Source of the DNA: Amorphophallus konjac
Taxonomy: Eukaryota; Streptophyta; Magnoliopsida; Alismatales; Araceae
Assembly: GCA_022559845.1 (NCBI GenBank)
Contig: CM040125.1
Coordinates: 204,764,102-204,828,101 of the forward strand
Reading direction: 5' to 3'
Length of the DNA: 64,000 nt
Below are positions 33,885 to 44,309 of the stretch, in pieces. The notes beneath the pieces are model-generated. The model had not been told where the DNA came from. It did no database searches and saw only the letters and a list, made by a program, of their open reading frames with translations. Numbering within the stretch: the first letter of the stretch is position 1; the number at the start of each line of letters is the position of its first letter. A program made the position numbers and the translations under genes.

Positions 33885-35581
33885 CTACTCCAACTCCCCA
33901 CACCCGCCTCTTTACTCCACCCCAGCCCCAAGAGAACCTCCTCCAATCCTTGCCCCACCCTCTAACCACCAACTACCCTCTTCCTTTCCCCAAGCACCTC
34001 TCCACATCCCCAAGGCTGAAGGGGCTTCACCCAAGGCCCAAATTTGAATCTCCCTCCTTTTCTGGCTGCCCCACACCCCTCCCCAACACCCCCTTCCTAC
34101 CCTGGTCGCCCTCCCCATTCCCCCCTTGTTTCCCTTGGCCATCCCACCCTTATACACACAACCCTACACCTTCATCCTATTCCCAGCAAACAGGCAGTAG
34201 AGTACCGGCTACTTTCTGAGGATGCCACGCGATCACCAAGAAGCTTCAAAGGGAGTACCATATACCGTTGGAAGAGTCTCCATGTCTTCTTTGCAACGGC
34301 GGTGGTATCGACCCAACTTGAGCTCGTGGCTACCCGGGGGAGCCGATCTCCCCACACTGCGCGTCTTTCTCCAGACTGGCAACCTAAAGCTGTTGCAGAG
34401 CCTCCCACGGCCAACCCCTTGAAAATCTGGAGGTGGGGCTTGGCTGAGTTTTTCTACGACAAGTATACTTTTAGAATCAAGAAGCGGCACCCCATTCGGC
34501 TTCCGGAGCCAAGAGTTCTCTTTTTTCTCCCCTAAGTGCGGTGTTCTGTTCCCTGTGGGACTGAACAGACACCCTATCATTGTTTGGGATCTATCTGTCG
34601 ACTTCGACCTCCTCCGGCACCCCCACAAGACTCCGTTCGAAGAGGGCTCGACAACAAAACCAGAGACTCTAGGCCCGCCTGAATCATAGCTCAGGAGCGC
34701 CCGTGGTGACCTCGTCTTCCTGCTGTAGTGGTATCGTAGCAGTCAAAATCATAGAACAGAGGCCCTGTTCACGACCCTGCCCCATCCAACACCATCATCC
34801 AGAAATTCCCCCAAAAATTGGGCATCCTCCTGGGTCAACTACGAAGATTCTCCAACTAGTTTCGTCGACAACGAAGTCCGGGAGAGTCTGCAGCGGTGCC
34901 GACAATGACACTTTATCCCTGTTCCTGAGAGTGGACAGATTCAGTGAGCTTCTTGTCTTAATCCTCTAAGCTAGTTTTTCCCCTCCCCGCCTAGCCGGCT
35001 GATCGCCCCTCCCTATGTGGAGGTACATTTTTGTTGTAAAACACTTCCCCACCCTTAGTCCAACCCCCTTGCAAGGGGCATAGTGATTGTAAATTGATAA
35101 TTTACAGGTTTGAAGCTTCATCGGCTCAGTGTGCGGGTAAGCCCACGCTTCCCCGCTCGCCCCCGTCTCCGGCCGGAGTCGGCGTCTTCACGCCGACTAG
35201 GTGAGCCTCGATTCCCCACTTGGCTGGTTTCAATTCATTGCTTAGCATAGTATTATCTATGTTGCTTCATCGGACGGAGAGTGAGAGCTCGGCCCAAAAT
35301 TGCTATTGACGTGAGTGATCACCGCGGGCGAGTTGTAAGTGATCCCCTACATCCCACGCCCTTGGTGTACTGGCCGCCCGTCAATTGGGCATTCCTGGCC
35401 CATTTGGGGTTCTCCCAAAGCTAGCCAACCCTTGGAGCATCAAGGTCCCACCTCGGACCCTCTCCATCATCGTCGAGTCACCTACGGGAACTAGTCTGTG
35501 CTATACGAACGTGTTCGCTATAGTGAGTCCGCTGCTCAAGTTGCTTGCTTACAATTTAGGTCCATAGGTGGCGTCACATCA
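33885..35581 (+). repeat. Outer element 5' LTR, right duplicate with true 3' end
   Basis: Matches 21998-23400 at about 98 percent by eye, without the Tekay insertion, then runs on to the real LTR end GTCACATCA. Leader hairpin at 35177-35198 and donor-like AG|GTGAG after it. Confidence 0.9.
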
Positions 35582-35584
35582 AAT

Positions 35585-35596
35585 TGGTATCAGAGC
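35585..35596 (+). other. PBS of outer element (initiator tRNA-Met)
   Basis: TGGTATCAGAGC, three bases after the LTR end. Confidence 0.92.
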
Positions 35597-35660
35597 AAGT
35601 TGTAGACTTGTCTCTACTAAGTCTTGTCCTAGGGCCATTGCATTTATTCCCCCGATCATC

Positions 35661-36737
35661 ATGGCCACTTCACACCCGTCATACCCATCCCCATCACCTT
35701 TCCCAAGAGGCCCAAATCCTCATGGAAGCTCCGCTACCAACAAAGTGGGCGGTAACACCTCTGTCATAGAAGCCCTACCTAATGTCCTTGATCGGCTTGA
35801 AGACATCACGTTCCGACTCGACCGACTTGAGGGAAATGGCCGAGCACTAAGAGAGAATGAGAGTGGCCTTTGGGAAAATCTAGAAACCCTCTTTTTGGGA
35901 CTCTTGAAAGCCAAAACCCCTGTCTTTGTTGGATCCTGCAGCCCAAGCCTTTATCTAGATTGGGAGGTTTCCATGGATCAATTCTTTAAAAGGTGCCCCT
36001 TGAACGAAGGAAGGAGAATGAGGTTAGCCAAGGCGCACCTCTCCAAACGAGCTAAAAATCATTGGTTAATTATGGAGGGTTTAAGGAGGATCCACGGGGA
36101 AGCCCCGATTAGCACTTGGGAAGAGATGAAGACCAAACTTAGGAAAACCTACACTTGTCACTCGGAGAATCACAGCCCGAGGAGCACTCCCACTTCCCCT
36201 ACCCCTCCACAACCGGTCGATCCGAAGGGCAAGAGACCCCTAATTGACTCGGTTCCCCCCATGAGGGCCACCGCTCCCCAACCCAGAGTCACTCACCCAA
36301 CCCTCACCATTCAAACCCAAGGGGACCCCGTGTCCACCCCTCCACCAAGGCCCATGACGGCCACCACTCCCCAACCCAAAACCCCTCACCAAATCCATAC
36401 CCCACAAACCCCCTTGGATTCCACCACTACCCCTCCATCGTCCCCTAAAAGGGACACACCTCCTAAAACCAACCAACCCAATCCTCCTCACCCAACCCAT
36501 CTCCCACTCCCTACCCCAACTCTACCATGTCTTAGGCCTCCACTACTTGCCCTCCCTATCCTAACCCAAGCCTCCCTTTACCCACCACCCCGGGCGCACC
36601 ATGTGCCGATCATCATCACCCCACCCACAAAGGACCTTCTCACCTCCTTGGTAGAGGAACCCATAATCTCGACACCCGACCCCATAGTGGTGAACACCCC
36701 GGGTCCAACCCCCACTTTGAAAGAAACACATGCCTAA
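35661..36737 (+). CDS. Outer element gag-like protein
   Basis: Begins at the ATG at 35661 (MATSHPSYPS), 64 bp after the PBS. After a short Pro/Ser-rich lead comes a coiled-coil-prone segment (residues 30-75, LDRLEDITFRLDRLEG). A gag capsid-type domain follows (about 90-175) with W..SMDQFFK, RRMRLAKAHLSKRAKNHW and ISTWEEMKTKLRKTY. The remainder is Pro/Thr-rich. No zinc knuckle. It ends at TAA 36735-36737; the inserted relative has CAA at the aligned codon, and the same frame continues in the next gene. The split is therefore probably a recent stop, not a natural boundary. The protein likely forms or joins particles made by an autonomous partner. Confidence 0.82.
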   Translation: MATSHPSYPSPSPFPRGPNPHGSSATNKVGGNTSVIEALPNVLDRLEDITFRLDRLEGNGRALRENESGLWENLETLFLGLLKAKTPVFVGSCSPSLYLDWEVSMDQFFKRCPLNEGRRMRLAKAHLSKRAKNHWLIMEGLRRIHGEAPISTWEEMKTKLRKTYTCHSENHSPRSTPTSPTPPQPVDPKGKRPLIDSVPPMRATAPQPRVTHPTLTIQTQGDPVSTPPPRPMTATTPQPKTPHQIHTPQTPLDSTTTPPSSPKRDTPPKTNQPNPPHPTHLPLPTPTLPCLRPPLLALPILTQASLYPPPRAHHVPIIITPPTKDLLTSLVEEPIISTPDPIVVNTPGPTPTLKETHA

Positions 36738-36773
36738 GATGAGGACAAAGCCTCGCATTACGATCTTCACTCT

Positions 36774-38642
36774 ATGCCCTCTCCTCTAGTTGGGAGTGAA
36801 CTCATCATAAGTGGGTCCTTGGCTAGATGGTCAAAGGAGCATCCAGCTCACTCGATCATGGCCCACCCTTCCTTGGAGCGACACCTCCCCATAGTGCCCT
36901 TCATCTCCTATCGCACCACCATCCAATCATCTTACCAAGTGGAGACACTAGGGGATCTTCTTAAGGGCCTAGCATGGCAAATGGAGTTGACTGGCATGTT
37001 TACCACAATGGCCGACCGACCTAGGAGCCTTGACCTCCTACACCTATGTGTCAGGTCTATCACCTCGGTTTGCACCGTTGGTTGCTATATGAGCGACCTC
37101 CTTCTATTCCTCCCTACACCCGATGAGCCCGATGCTATCCACGAATTAGAGTTACTTATCTCGGGTAGAACGTCAAGCCCTCCATTCATGGCCGACCATC
37201 CCACCAAAGACTTTGGCCCAATTATTTCATTAGAGGAGGATGACTCACCACTATGTGAGGACCATGAGGACCTAGAGTTCCTCTCCCTAGGTGACCCTTA
37301 CCATGACCCCTTCGATCCCTTCCTATACCCACCCACCTTACTCACCACCAACCTTTTCCTACCCCAACCAACCATGTTGGATCAAGCCCACCTCTCCCAA
37401 GACCCGGTCCACACCAAGGGAACCATGACCATGGGTGAAATACACCTAGGAAACAATGAAGTGCCCCACTCCATGACACATACCTTCTTTGACCCCTTCG
37501 ACCCTTTCACATGGGAGTTCAAAGGTTGTCCCACACATATGCACATAGAAGTCACCTTTGGGATAAGCATGCAAGTGTCTAGGCTTACCACACCACTTGG
37601 CATGAACACTATATTGGGTCCATTCATTCATATCACCCACATGTCAAGTAGGAAGTATGAGTGGTCCATATTCGGATGTAATGGTCCACCTTTATTCATC
37701 ATAGGTCTTAAGCATGTTAGGAGCATTCACGAATGTCCAGGACCCCCGGCATTTGCTATACCCATGCACAATAGATTCCCCTACGGAAGCCCCGGCCCTC
37801 CAACCATTGTTATAAAGCCCATGCATGATAGGGACACTTGTGGTTGCCCCGGTCCACCTAAGTTCATCAAGGTCCACATGGCATCAAAGTATGATAGGAC
37901 AATTTATGGTTGCCCCGGTCCACCTTTGCACACTATCTACTTTCACACCCACTCACCGCATCATAATGCATGGTACGAGCATACACGTAAGCAATTCGCA
38001 ACGAGCGGTGAGGTTCACAAAGAGCGGATAAAGGCTCGCAAGCGCCACTTGGAATTCGAAGTAGGCAACTTATCGATGGAGACATTGGAGTGGCTCTACC
38101 CTAGGGTCACCTCCAACTTGAGGGCACGAGGACTTGGACCTTTCCAAGTTTCAAGTGACTTTGGCAAACCGGCTTATGGGTTGGACTTACTAATGGGTTT
38201 TGGGATTCACCCCATTTCCTACGTGGCGGACCCGACACCCTATATGGGCACCGCGGTGAATCCTAGTGAGTGCCTTGAGCCTACGCCTATCTTTCAGAGA
38301 GACACCCTCGGAGTGCCACCTCATATCAGCCTGAGAGCCCGACGTGAGCACACGGAGGCAATACTAGGCAAGAAGGGTATCATCGCTGGCAAGAGGGTGT
38401 ACCCGTGCAACCTTGAGAAGCTGAAGCGCCGTCCCCCAGCTATGGACGTGGGGTTGAGTTTGGAGATCGTGGCTCGCCCGGAGCTACATTTGGTGTGCCA
38501 CTTCCCCGGTGGACCCACACTCGATGGGGTCGAGTTTTTCCCACCCCGGGGGTATGATGGGGGCATCCCTTGCCCCTCCACATTTTTTCGAGGCTCGGAT
38601 TGTTCGTCGGCATGCGCCATTGTGTTTGTCGTATTTTTTTGA
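36774..38642 (+). CDS. Outer element second protein with CPGPP repeats, family unknown
   Basis: An open frame of 622 codons in the same frame as the gag-like protein. I do not recognise it. It aligns along most of its length with the inserted element's frame (19461-17041). Shared blocks are SLARW, a T-TIQS-Y-VE start, SIT-S-CTVGCYMSDLL, DPFDPF...EFKGCPT, EVTFG, VSRLTTP-GMN, GPFIH-THMSSRK-EWS, then five (F/Y)GCPGPP units, and LDGVEF-PR-YDG just before the LTR. No RT, protease or integrase motif is present. Cys-Pro-Gly-Pro-Pro units every 18-22 residues suggest a structural or RNA-binding role, which is a guess. The last 30 codons run into the LTR and are probably not selected. Confidence 0.7.
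   Translation: MPSPLVGSELIISGSLARWSKEHPAHSIMAHPSLERHLPIVPFISYRTTIQSSYQVETLGDLLKGLAWQMELTGMFTTMADRPRSLDLLHLCVRSITSVCTVGCYMSDLLLFLPTPDEPDAIHELELLISGRTSSPPFMADHPTKDFGPIISLEEDDSPLCEDHEDLEFLSLGDPYHDPFDPFLYPPTLLTTNLFLPQPTMLDQAHLSQDPVHTKGTMTMGEIHLGNNEVPHSMTHTFFDPFDPFTWEFKGCPTHMHIEVTFGISMQVSRLTTPLGMNTILGPFIHITHMSSRKYEWSIFGCNGPPLFIIGLKHVRSIHECPGPPAFAIPMHNRFPYGSPGPPTIVIKPMHDRDTCGCPGPPKFIKVHMASKYDRTIYGCPGPPLHTIYFHTHSPHHNAWYEHTRKQFATSGEVHKERIKARKRHLEFEVGNLSMETLEWLYPRVTSNLRARGLGPFQVSSDFGKPAYGLDLLMGFGIHPISYVADPTPYMGTAVNPSECLEPTPIFQRDTLGVPPHISLRARREHTEAILGKKGIIAGKRVYPCNLEKLKRRPPAMDVGLSLEIVARPELHLVCHFPGGPTLDGVEFFPPRGYDGGIPCPSTFFRGSDCSSACAIVFVVFF
37671..37930 (+). repeat. CPGPP coding minisatellite (outer element)
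   Basis: Five units of 19, 18, 19 and 22 codons starting FGCNGPP, HECPGPP, YGSPGPP, CGCPGPP and YGCPGPP. The spacing equals that of the inserted element. Confidence 0.85.
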
Positions 38643-38874
38643 GTCTAGTCATGTAATTTTTATATTTTCTTTGAGTCATAATTATGTAATTTTCCCTTTA
38701 TTTGAGTCAGGTACCTAGGTTTAAGGGTGAATTAACTAAGTTCTCAGTCATTATGTTGATTAGATAGGTTTATGGGCCCAATTCATTGGGCTAGGCCCAG
38801 GACCCCCCCTTGGGACATGCTGGTCAATTGTGGATTTGTCAGGGTCACTTTGGTCCTAAGAAAAGTATGGAGTC

Positions 38875-38882
38875 TATAAATA
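38875..38882 (+). promoter_or_regulatory. TATA box of outer 3' LTR
   Basis: TATAAATA after GGAGTC, 320 bp into the LTR. Confidence 0.75.
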
Positions 38883-40374
38883 GCCTCCTCCCCTCTCTCA
38901 TTTGTAACCTTTGATGAATATTTCAATAGAAAGAAACCCCTTGCAAGAATTTTCTTCTCTTGGAGTGAGACTCTCCACATCCCTCCCCTATCTCTCTCTC
39001 TCTCTCCAAGAGAGGGTGCCCCCTTCTCTCTCTCCTCACCCTCCCACCTACTTTCTCTCTCCTCCCCCTTCCATTAAAGCTACTCCAACTTCCCACACCC
39101 CCCTCTTTACTCCACCCCAACCCCAAGAGAACCTCCTCCAATCCTTGCTCCACCCTCCAACCACCAACTACTCTCTTCCTTTCCCCAAGCACCTCTCCAC
39201 ATCCCCAAGGCAGAAGGAGCTTCACCCAAGGCCCAAATTTGAATCTCTCTCCATTTCTGGCTGTCCCACACCCATCCCCAACACCCCCTTCCTACCTTGG
39301 TCACCCTCCCCATTCCCCCCTTGTTTCCCTTGGCCATCCCACCCTCATACACACAACCCTACACCTTCATCCTGTTCCCAGCAAACAGGTAGTAGAGTGC
39401 CAACTACTTTCTGAGGCTGCTACGACATCACCAAGAAGCTTCAGAGGGCGTATCATATACCGTTGGAAGTGTCTCCATGTCTTCTTCGCAATGGAGCTGG
39501 TCTCGTCCCAACTTGAGCTCGTGGCTGCCCGGGGGAGCCGATCTCCCAACACTGCGCGTCTTCCTCCATACTGGCAACCTGAAGCTGCTTGCAGAGCCTC
39601 CCACGGCCAACCCCTTGAAGATATGGAGGCGGGACTTGGCTGAGTTTTTCTACGACAAGTATACTTCCAGAATCAAGAAGCGGCACCCCATTCGGCATCC
39701 GGAGCCAAGAGTTCTCTTTTTTTCTCCCTCAAGTGCACTGTTCTGTTCCCTCTGGGACTGAACAGACACTCTATCACTGTTCGGGATCTATCTATCTACT
39801 CCGACCTCCTCCGGCACCCCCACAAGTCTTCATTCGAAGAGGGCTTGACAACAAAACTAGAGACTCTTGCCCCGCCTAAATCAGAGCTCAGGAGCACTCC
39901 TGGTGGCCTCGTCCTCCTACTGTAGTGGTACCGTAGCAGTCAGAATCAAAAAATAGAGGCCCTGTTCACGACCCTACCCCATCCAACGCCGTCATCTAGA
40001 AATTCCCCCAAAAATTGGGCATCCTCCTAGGTCAACTACGAAGATTCTCCAACTAGTTTCGTCGACAACGGAGTCCGGGAGAGTCTGCAGCGGTGCCGAC
40101 AGTTACACTCTATCCCCTGTTCCTGAGAGTGGACAGATTCAGTGAGCTTCTTGTCTTAATCCTCTAAGCTAGTTTTTCCCCTCCCCGCCTGGCCGGCTGA
40201 TCGCCCCTCCCTACGTGGAGGTACATTTTGGTTGTAAAACACTTCCCCACCCTTAGTCCAACCCCCTTGCAAGGGGCATAGTGATTGTAAATTGATAATT
40301 TGCAGGTTTGAAGCTTCATCGGCTCAGTGTGCGGGTAAGCCCACGCTTCCCCGCTTGCCCCCGTCTCCGGCCGG

Positions 40375-40396
40375 AGTCGGCGTCTTCACGCCGACT
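40375..40396 (+). other. LTR leader hairpin, 3' LTR
   Basis: AGTCGGCGT and ACGCCGACT around CTTC, perfect 9-bp stem. Followed by AG|GTAAGC, which looks like a splice donor. Confidence 0.8.
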
Positions 40397-40779
40397 AGGT
40401 AAGCCTCGGTTCCCCTCTTGGCTGGTTTCAATTCATTGCTTAGCATAGTATTATCTATGTTGCTTCGTCAGACGGAGAGTGAGAGCTCGGCCCAAAATTG
40501 CTATTGACGTGAGTGATCCCCGTGGGTGAGTTGTGAGTGATCCTCTACATCCCACGCCCTTGGTGTGCTAGCCGCCTGTGAATTGGGCATCCCTGACCTA
40601 TTTGGGGTCCTCCCCAAGCTAGCCAACCCTTGGAGCATCAAGGTCCCACCTCGGACCCTCTCCACCATCGCCGAGTCACCTATGGGCACTAGTGTGTGCT
40701 ACGCGAACGTGTTCGCTAGAGTGAGTCTGCTGCTCAAGTTGCTTGCTTACAATTTAGGTCCATAGGTGGTGTCACATCA

Positions 40780-40784
40780 GTTAA
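40780..40784 (+). repeat. Target duplication GTTAA, right
   Basis: Partner of 14190-14194. Confidence 0.9.
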
Positions 40785-41374
40785 GGCTCGATCGGCCATC
40801 TGATCGTGCTTGTCGGAGTGGTCCCAGAGTGGCTGACTAGCGGTGGGTATAACATACTTGTTGACGTATGGCGCTATAATTTTCTTCTAATCTCTTGGCT
40901 TCATTCAGAATTAAGCAAGCGGCGCGTGGTTCTTCCACCCACATCAAATTTTATACTTGGATCTATATGAATAGAGAGAGATCAGTTGGATGAAGTGGGT
41001 TTTAATTTGCTCCAAGTGGTCAAGGGTTCAAATAATCAACGAGTTGTAATATTCGAGGATGAGGGGATGAGGAATGTTTACTATTTAATTAATGCAGCGG
41101 TCCATTGTGGTGGGATATATATAATATACATATATATATAATTTGGTTTCCCTGAGATTTTTTAAATTGATCACTCTAGTTTATACATAATTGGTAATTG
41201 GTTTCTCATATATGGCCATACTTATATACATGACCCCGGATCATGTATATATATAACCCATAAGTGGGCAAAATTAAGATACATGAAGTTTGTAATTAAA
41301 ACACAGCTTCAGCACTACTTTTGTGTCACACAGCTAGCCACACATGATGCTGATGTATATAATAGAGAAAAGAT

Positions 41375-41417
<43 letters not shown>

Positions 41418-41639
41418 CCCCTGGGGAGATCGATCCTTCATATATATATAGTTTAAATGAATCGGGTGAAGGATCGATCTCCCCAGGGGTTTTATATATG
41501 TATGTATATATATATACGTGTGCGCCAAGTTGAAGACAGGAGTGATGAGAAAGTGGCGGAGATTTGTTGAATCTATGAGATGGTGCGGACACAGATTCAG
41601 AGAGGGGTGAATGAATCTCCCCTTTAAAAAAATGCCCAA
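40785..41639. other. AT-rich flank with TA microsatellites and a hairpin
   Basis: No gene seen. (TA)n at about 41378-41415 and shorter TA runs at 41117-41139, 41441-41450 and 41497-41514. Confidence 0.6.
41416..41491. repeat. Perfect inverted repeat, 25-bp arms
   Basis: Arms at 41416-41440 and 41467-41491 are exact reverse complements (CCCCTGGGGAGATCGATCC core) with a 26-base loop. TA runs lie on both sides. It could be a small MITE or a foldback that yields small RNA. Confidence 0.85.
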
Positions 41640-42610
41640 TTAAAATTATACTTATGAATCTTGCAGAATTAAATTCTCAGATGGCTCAATTGAACTGATA
41701 TACTAATGAGACTCACACTTGAACACTTGTTCAGAAGTTCTAGTGTGATTCTCACCAGACTACTTGGATAGCACATACAGCAACCTTATTGAAGCATATA
41801 GTAGGAATCAAAGCATAGATGACTGAAACAACCAGTAAGTTCAGTGTAATCTAAACTGATCATATATAAAGATCCTAAGCATACATCTATTGTGAAATAA
41901 AAGGCAAACAAACAAATCACTGCACAAATGATTTTTAGGTGGTTCGGTTTTCACCTACATCCACCCCACACTCAGACCTGAGTGTGGCTTATTGCTGCCT
42001 AACAGCTTGAACCGCTGCATCCCACAGCTTGCGTCCGCTGAGCATTACAGCTTGGCTTACAGACCGTTGAGCATCACAGCTTGCTATCTGAGGTATCCAC
42101 CTCGCCCGCTGAGTATTACAGCTTAGCTCTACTGACTAACAGCTTGAAGTTCAATAAGAAAATGAAAGAAATCAACGATGAACAAATAGCACCGAAAAGC
42201 TGTAAATGGAATGCAAACAATACAGCTCACGCAGGAGCTAATCTGACTTGGATAGTTGGATCTGATTCAAAGCCCAGTAGAGACAAATCTTCAAGAACTG
42301 CTTCAATTGCTCCACAATCTCTTCTCTCAAGATCTCTCTTCTTCACTATCTCATAATCACTCTTCTCTCTCAGACTCACACTCTTCTTTCTCTCATATTT
42401 CTACTGAATTGCGGCACTCTATTTTCTTCTCAGATTTCTTCTTCTCTGCTGCTCTCTCAGACTACTTCTAATCTCTCTCTCTTCGAGCTTCCTTGCTCTT
42501 CTCTCTGATCATCCTAATTCCCTTCTTCTATCTCTCGAGCTCTCTTTTCTTTTCTGCTACACTCTCAATTCTCCTCACTTCTGTCTCTATTCTGATCTGA
42601 AGGAACTGGT

Positions 42611-42621
42611 CTCTATTTATA
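42611..42621 (-). promoter_or_regulatory. TATA box of the minus-strand LTR-like region
   Basis: TATAAATAGAG read on the minus strand. Confidence 0.6.
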
Positions 42622-42989
42622 GGCTCGCGAGAATTGGGCACGTGGGAAACACGTTTCCCGCCCAAGGAATATCGATCTGGATGTGCTACTGATGGTCCAT
42701 GTGGCAGATGCTGAGGATGAGTTGTCCACGTGGCAGAATCTCCATGCGCCGCTCCTTCTTAGATCATGTGCTTGTTTAAGTTGAAGACTTCGAGCCACGT
42801 GACTTTCTTCTGCCCTTCAGGTGTACGATCCAGTTGGTTTAGACCTTTTAGTCTCAAGTCCCTGTTAATAAGACAAAAGGCATTTCATCAAACACCTTAT
42901 AGTCAAAACATTTTTAGAGTATATGCTTAATACTGAATGCAGTCATGTTATTGCAGTTGCACTGACCTTAGAAAGAATAAGATATAAAT

Positions 42990-43975
42990 ATGCTCAGACC
43001 TATTGGATGCACATTTAGACCTATAGAACTATATGCTTAGACCTTGTATGTGCATGTGCCCTGACTTGCGTAGATAGAAGTCTATGCATATGCTAATGCC
43101 TGGTGCAATATGTGCTTCAACTTTAACTAGGTCTTTTATGCATGTGCTTGGACTTGATGTGCTTCTGGTGAGCAGATGCACCAACCTGTTATGTTGACTA
43201 TGCTTAGACTTAATAGTGCTATATTCAAGGACTCGCATGAAGCACGTGCTTCGACCATGTACCGCACATATGCTCAGACTACAACTTCACATATGCTTCG
43301 ACTTGATTATGCACAATATTACATATGCTCAGACTTGATTATGCATGCTGGCATATATACTCAGACTTGATGGAGCAATATGCACAGACCATATTTATGC
43401 TATCGTGCAAATGTTCAAAGATTTCATTCTGCTATATTGCATATGTGCACAGACCTTACAATGCAAGCTACTGAATGTGCACCGACCTAAGCATGCGATT
43501 ATGCAAATGTGCTCAGCCCTTACATGCTATCGCTAGCCTATGTGCACAGACTTTAGATAGCAGATAGTGCATATGAACAGACCTATGTTGTACACATGTG
43601 CTCAGACCTTCTATGTGGATGAGAAATGTGCATCGACTTGGAACAGTGACATAGGTAGACCTTTAGACACACGAGTGAGCATGTGCATCAACCTTATATG
43701 CAAGAAGACAAATGTGCACTGACCTCAATATGCACAATATAGAATGTGCATCGACCTTATATGACTAAGCAGTGATATGCACGGACCTTCTAATGGATGA
43801 ACAGTAATGTCCACCGACCTGCCTCTGCCTTACTAACAACATGCATCGACCTTCATAATCAACACAGTAAACATGCATCGACCTTAGTTGCTTTGAAAGC
43901 AGACTAGCGTCGACTTTAGTTTCATGAAAACCAAAACTAGCATCGACCTGTATGCAATATGCATTGACCTCTACC
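42990..43975. repeat. Degenerate array of ~32 TGC-NNNN-GACCTT motifs
   Basis: A 12-14 bp core such as TGCATCGACCTTA or TGCTCAGACCTT recurs about every 31 bp (range roughly 18-60), with unlike, TA/TG-rich spacers. I counted about 32 cores, almost all in one orientation. It lies upstream of the minus-strand TATA box at 42611. Confidence 0.75.
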
Positions 43976-44050
43976 TATTCTGACAGATTTTCATACTACT
44001 ATATAAAGATGATGAGATTAGTAATAAATCCATCAAAATTATGTCATCAA

Positions 44051-44075
44051 GAATATATATATATATATATATATA
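44051..44075. repeat. (TA)n microsatellite
   Basis: About 12 units. The stretch 43980-44309 holds nothing else I can name. Confidence 0.85.
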
Positions 44076-44309
44076 ATGAGTCATAATATTTGTCATCATC
44101 AAAACTTCAAAACCACAGGGACACAACAAGATTTTCTTTAATGTCTCCTTCGATCATTAATCCGGGCCGGCCTAGTGTGTGTGCAATGTTGGTCAATGTT
44201 TAAAGGCTTTAATTAAATTAAGCCGGTCATTTCCTTACAAAACCAAGTACCCACAGAGGCTCCCATCATATATTACCCACCCATACATAATGAGGAGGGT
44301 AAAATCAAC

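Larger units (their letters stand above)
14195..40779 (+). mobile_element. Outer non-autonomous LTR retrotransposon (gag plus CPGPP protein), interrupted
   Basis: TG...CA LTRs (TGATGGGGGC to GTCACATCA), a PBS for initiator tRNA-Met at 35585-35596, an internal region of 2973 bp and matching GTTAA duplications. Without the insertions the element would be about 7.4 kb. It has no protease, RT or integrase, so it must be moved in trans. This resembles the TR-GAG class of plant elements with gag only, but a second, unfamiliar protein is fused to gag. The 5' LTR contains two foreign elements and a tandem duplication. Confidence 0.9.
38555..40779 (+). repeat. Outer element 3' LTR, intact
   Basis: 2225 bp, TGATGGGGGC to GTCACATCA, preceded by CCCCGGGGGTA as polypurine-like tract. 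Free of insertions, so it serves as the reference for the 5' LTR. Confidence 0.93.
41640..44309 (-). repeat. LTR-like region on the minus strand
   Basis: TATAAATAGAG on the minus strand (42611-42621) in good context. Downstream of it (42600 to 41640) are CT/GA-rich leader sequence, repeated ACAGCTTG words (42000-42145) and a GTGGTTCGG-TTCACCTACATCCACC phrase common in plant copia LTRs. Upstream (42990-43975) is the GACCT-motif array. No PBS, gag or pol sequence is linked, so it is a solo or broken LTR. Exact ends are not clear. Confidence 0.45.

Noticed and set aside
33459..33889. A second independent insertion of the minus-strand element
   Set aside because: Same junction, same CTACT and about 98 percent identity with 21572-22002 show it is a duplicate.
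42990..43975. Regular short repeats with unique spacers, CRISPR-like
   Set aside because: Cores are short and degenerate, spacing is uneven, and the DNA is plant nuclear; no cas genes.
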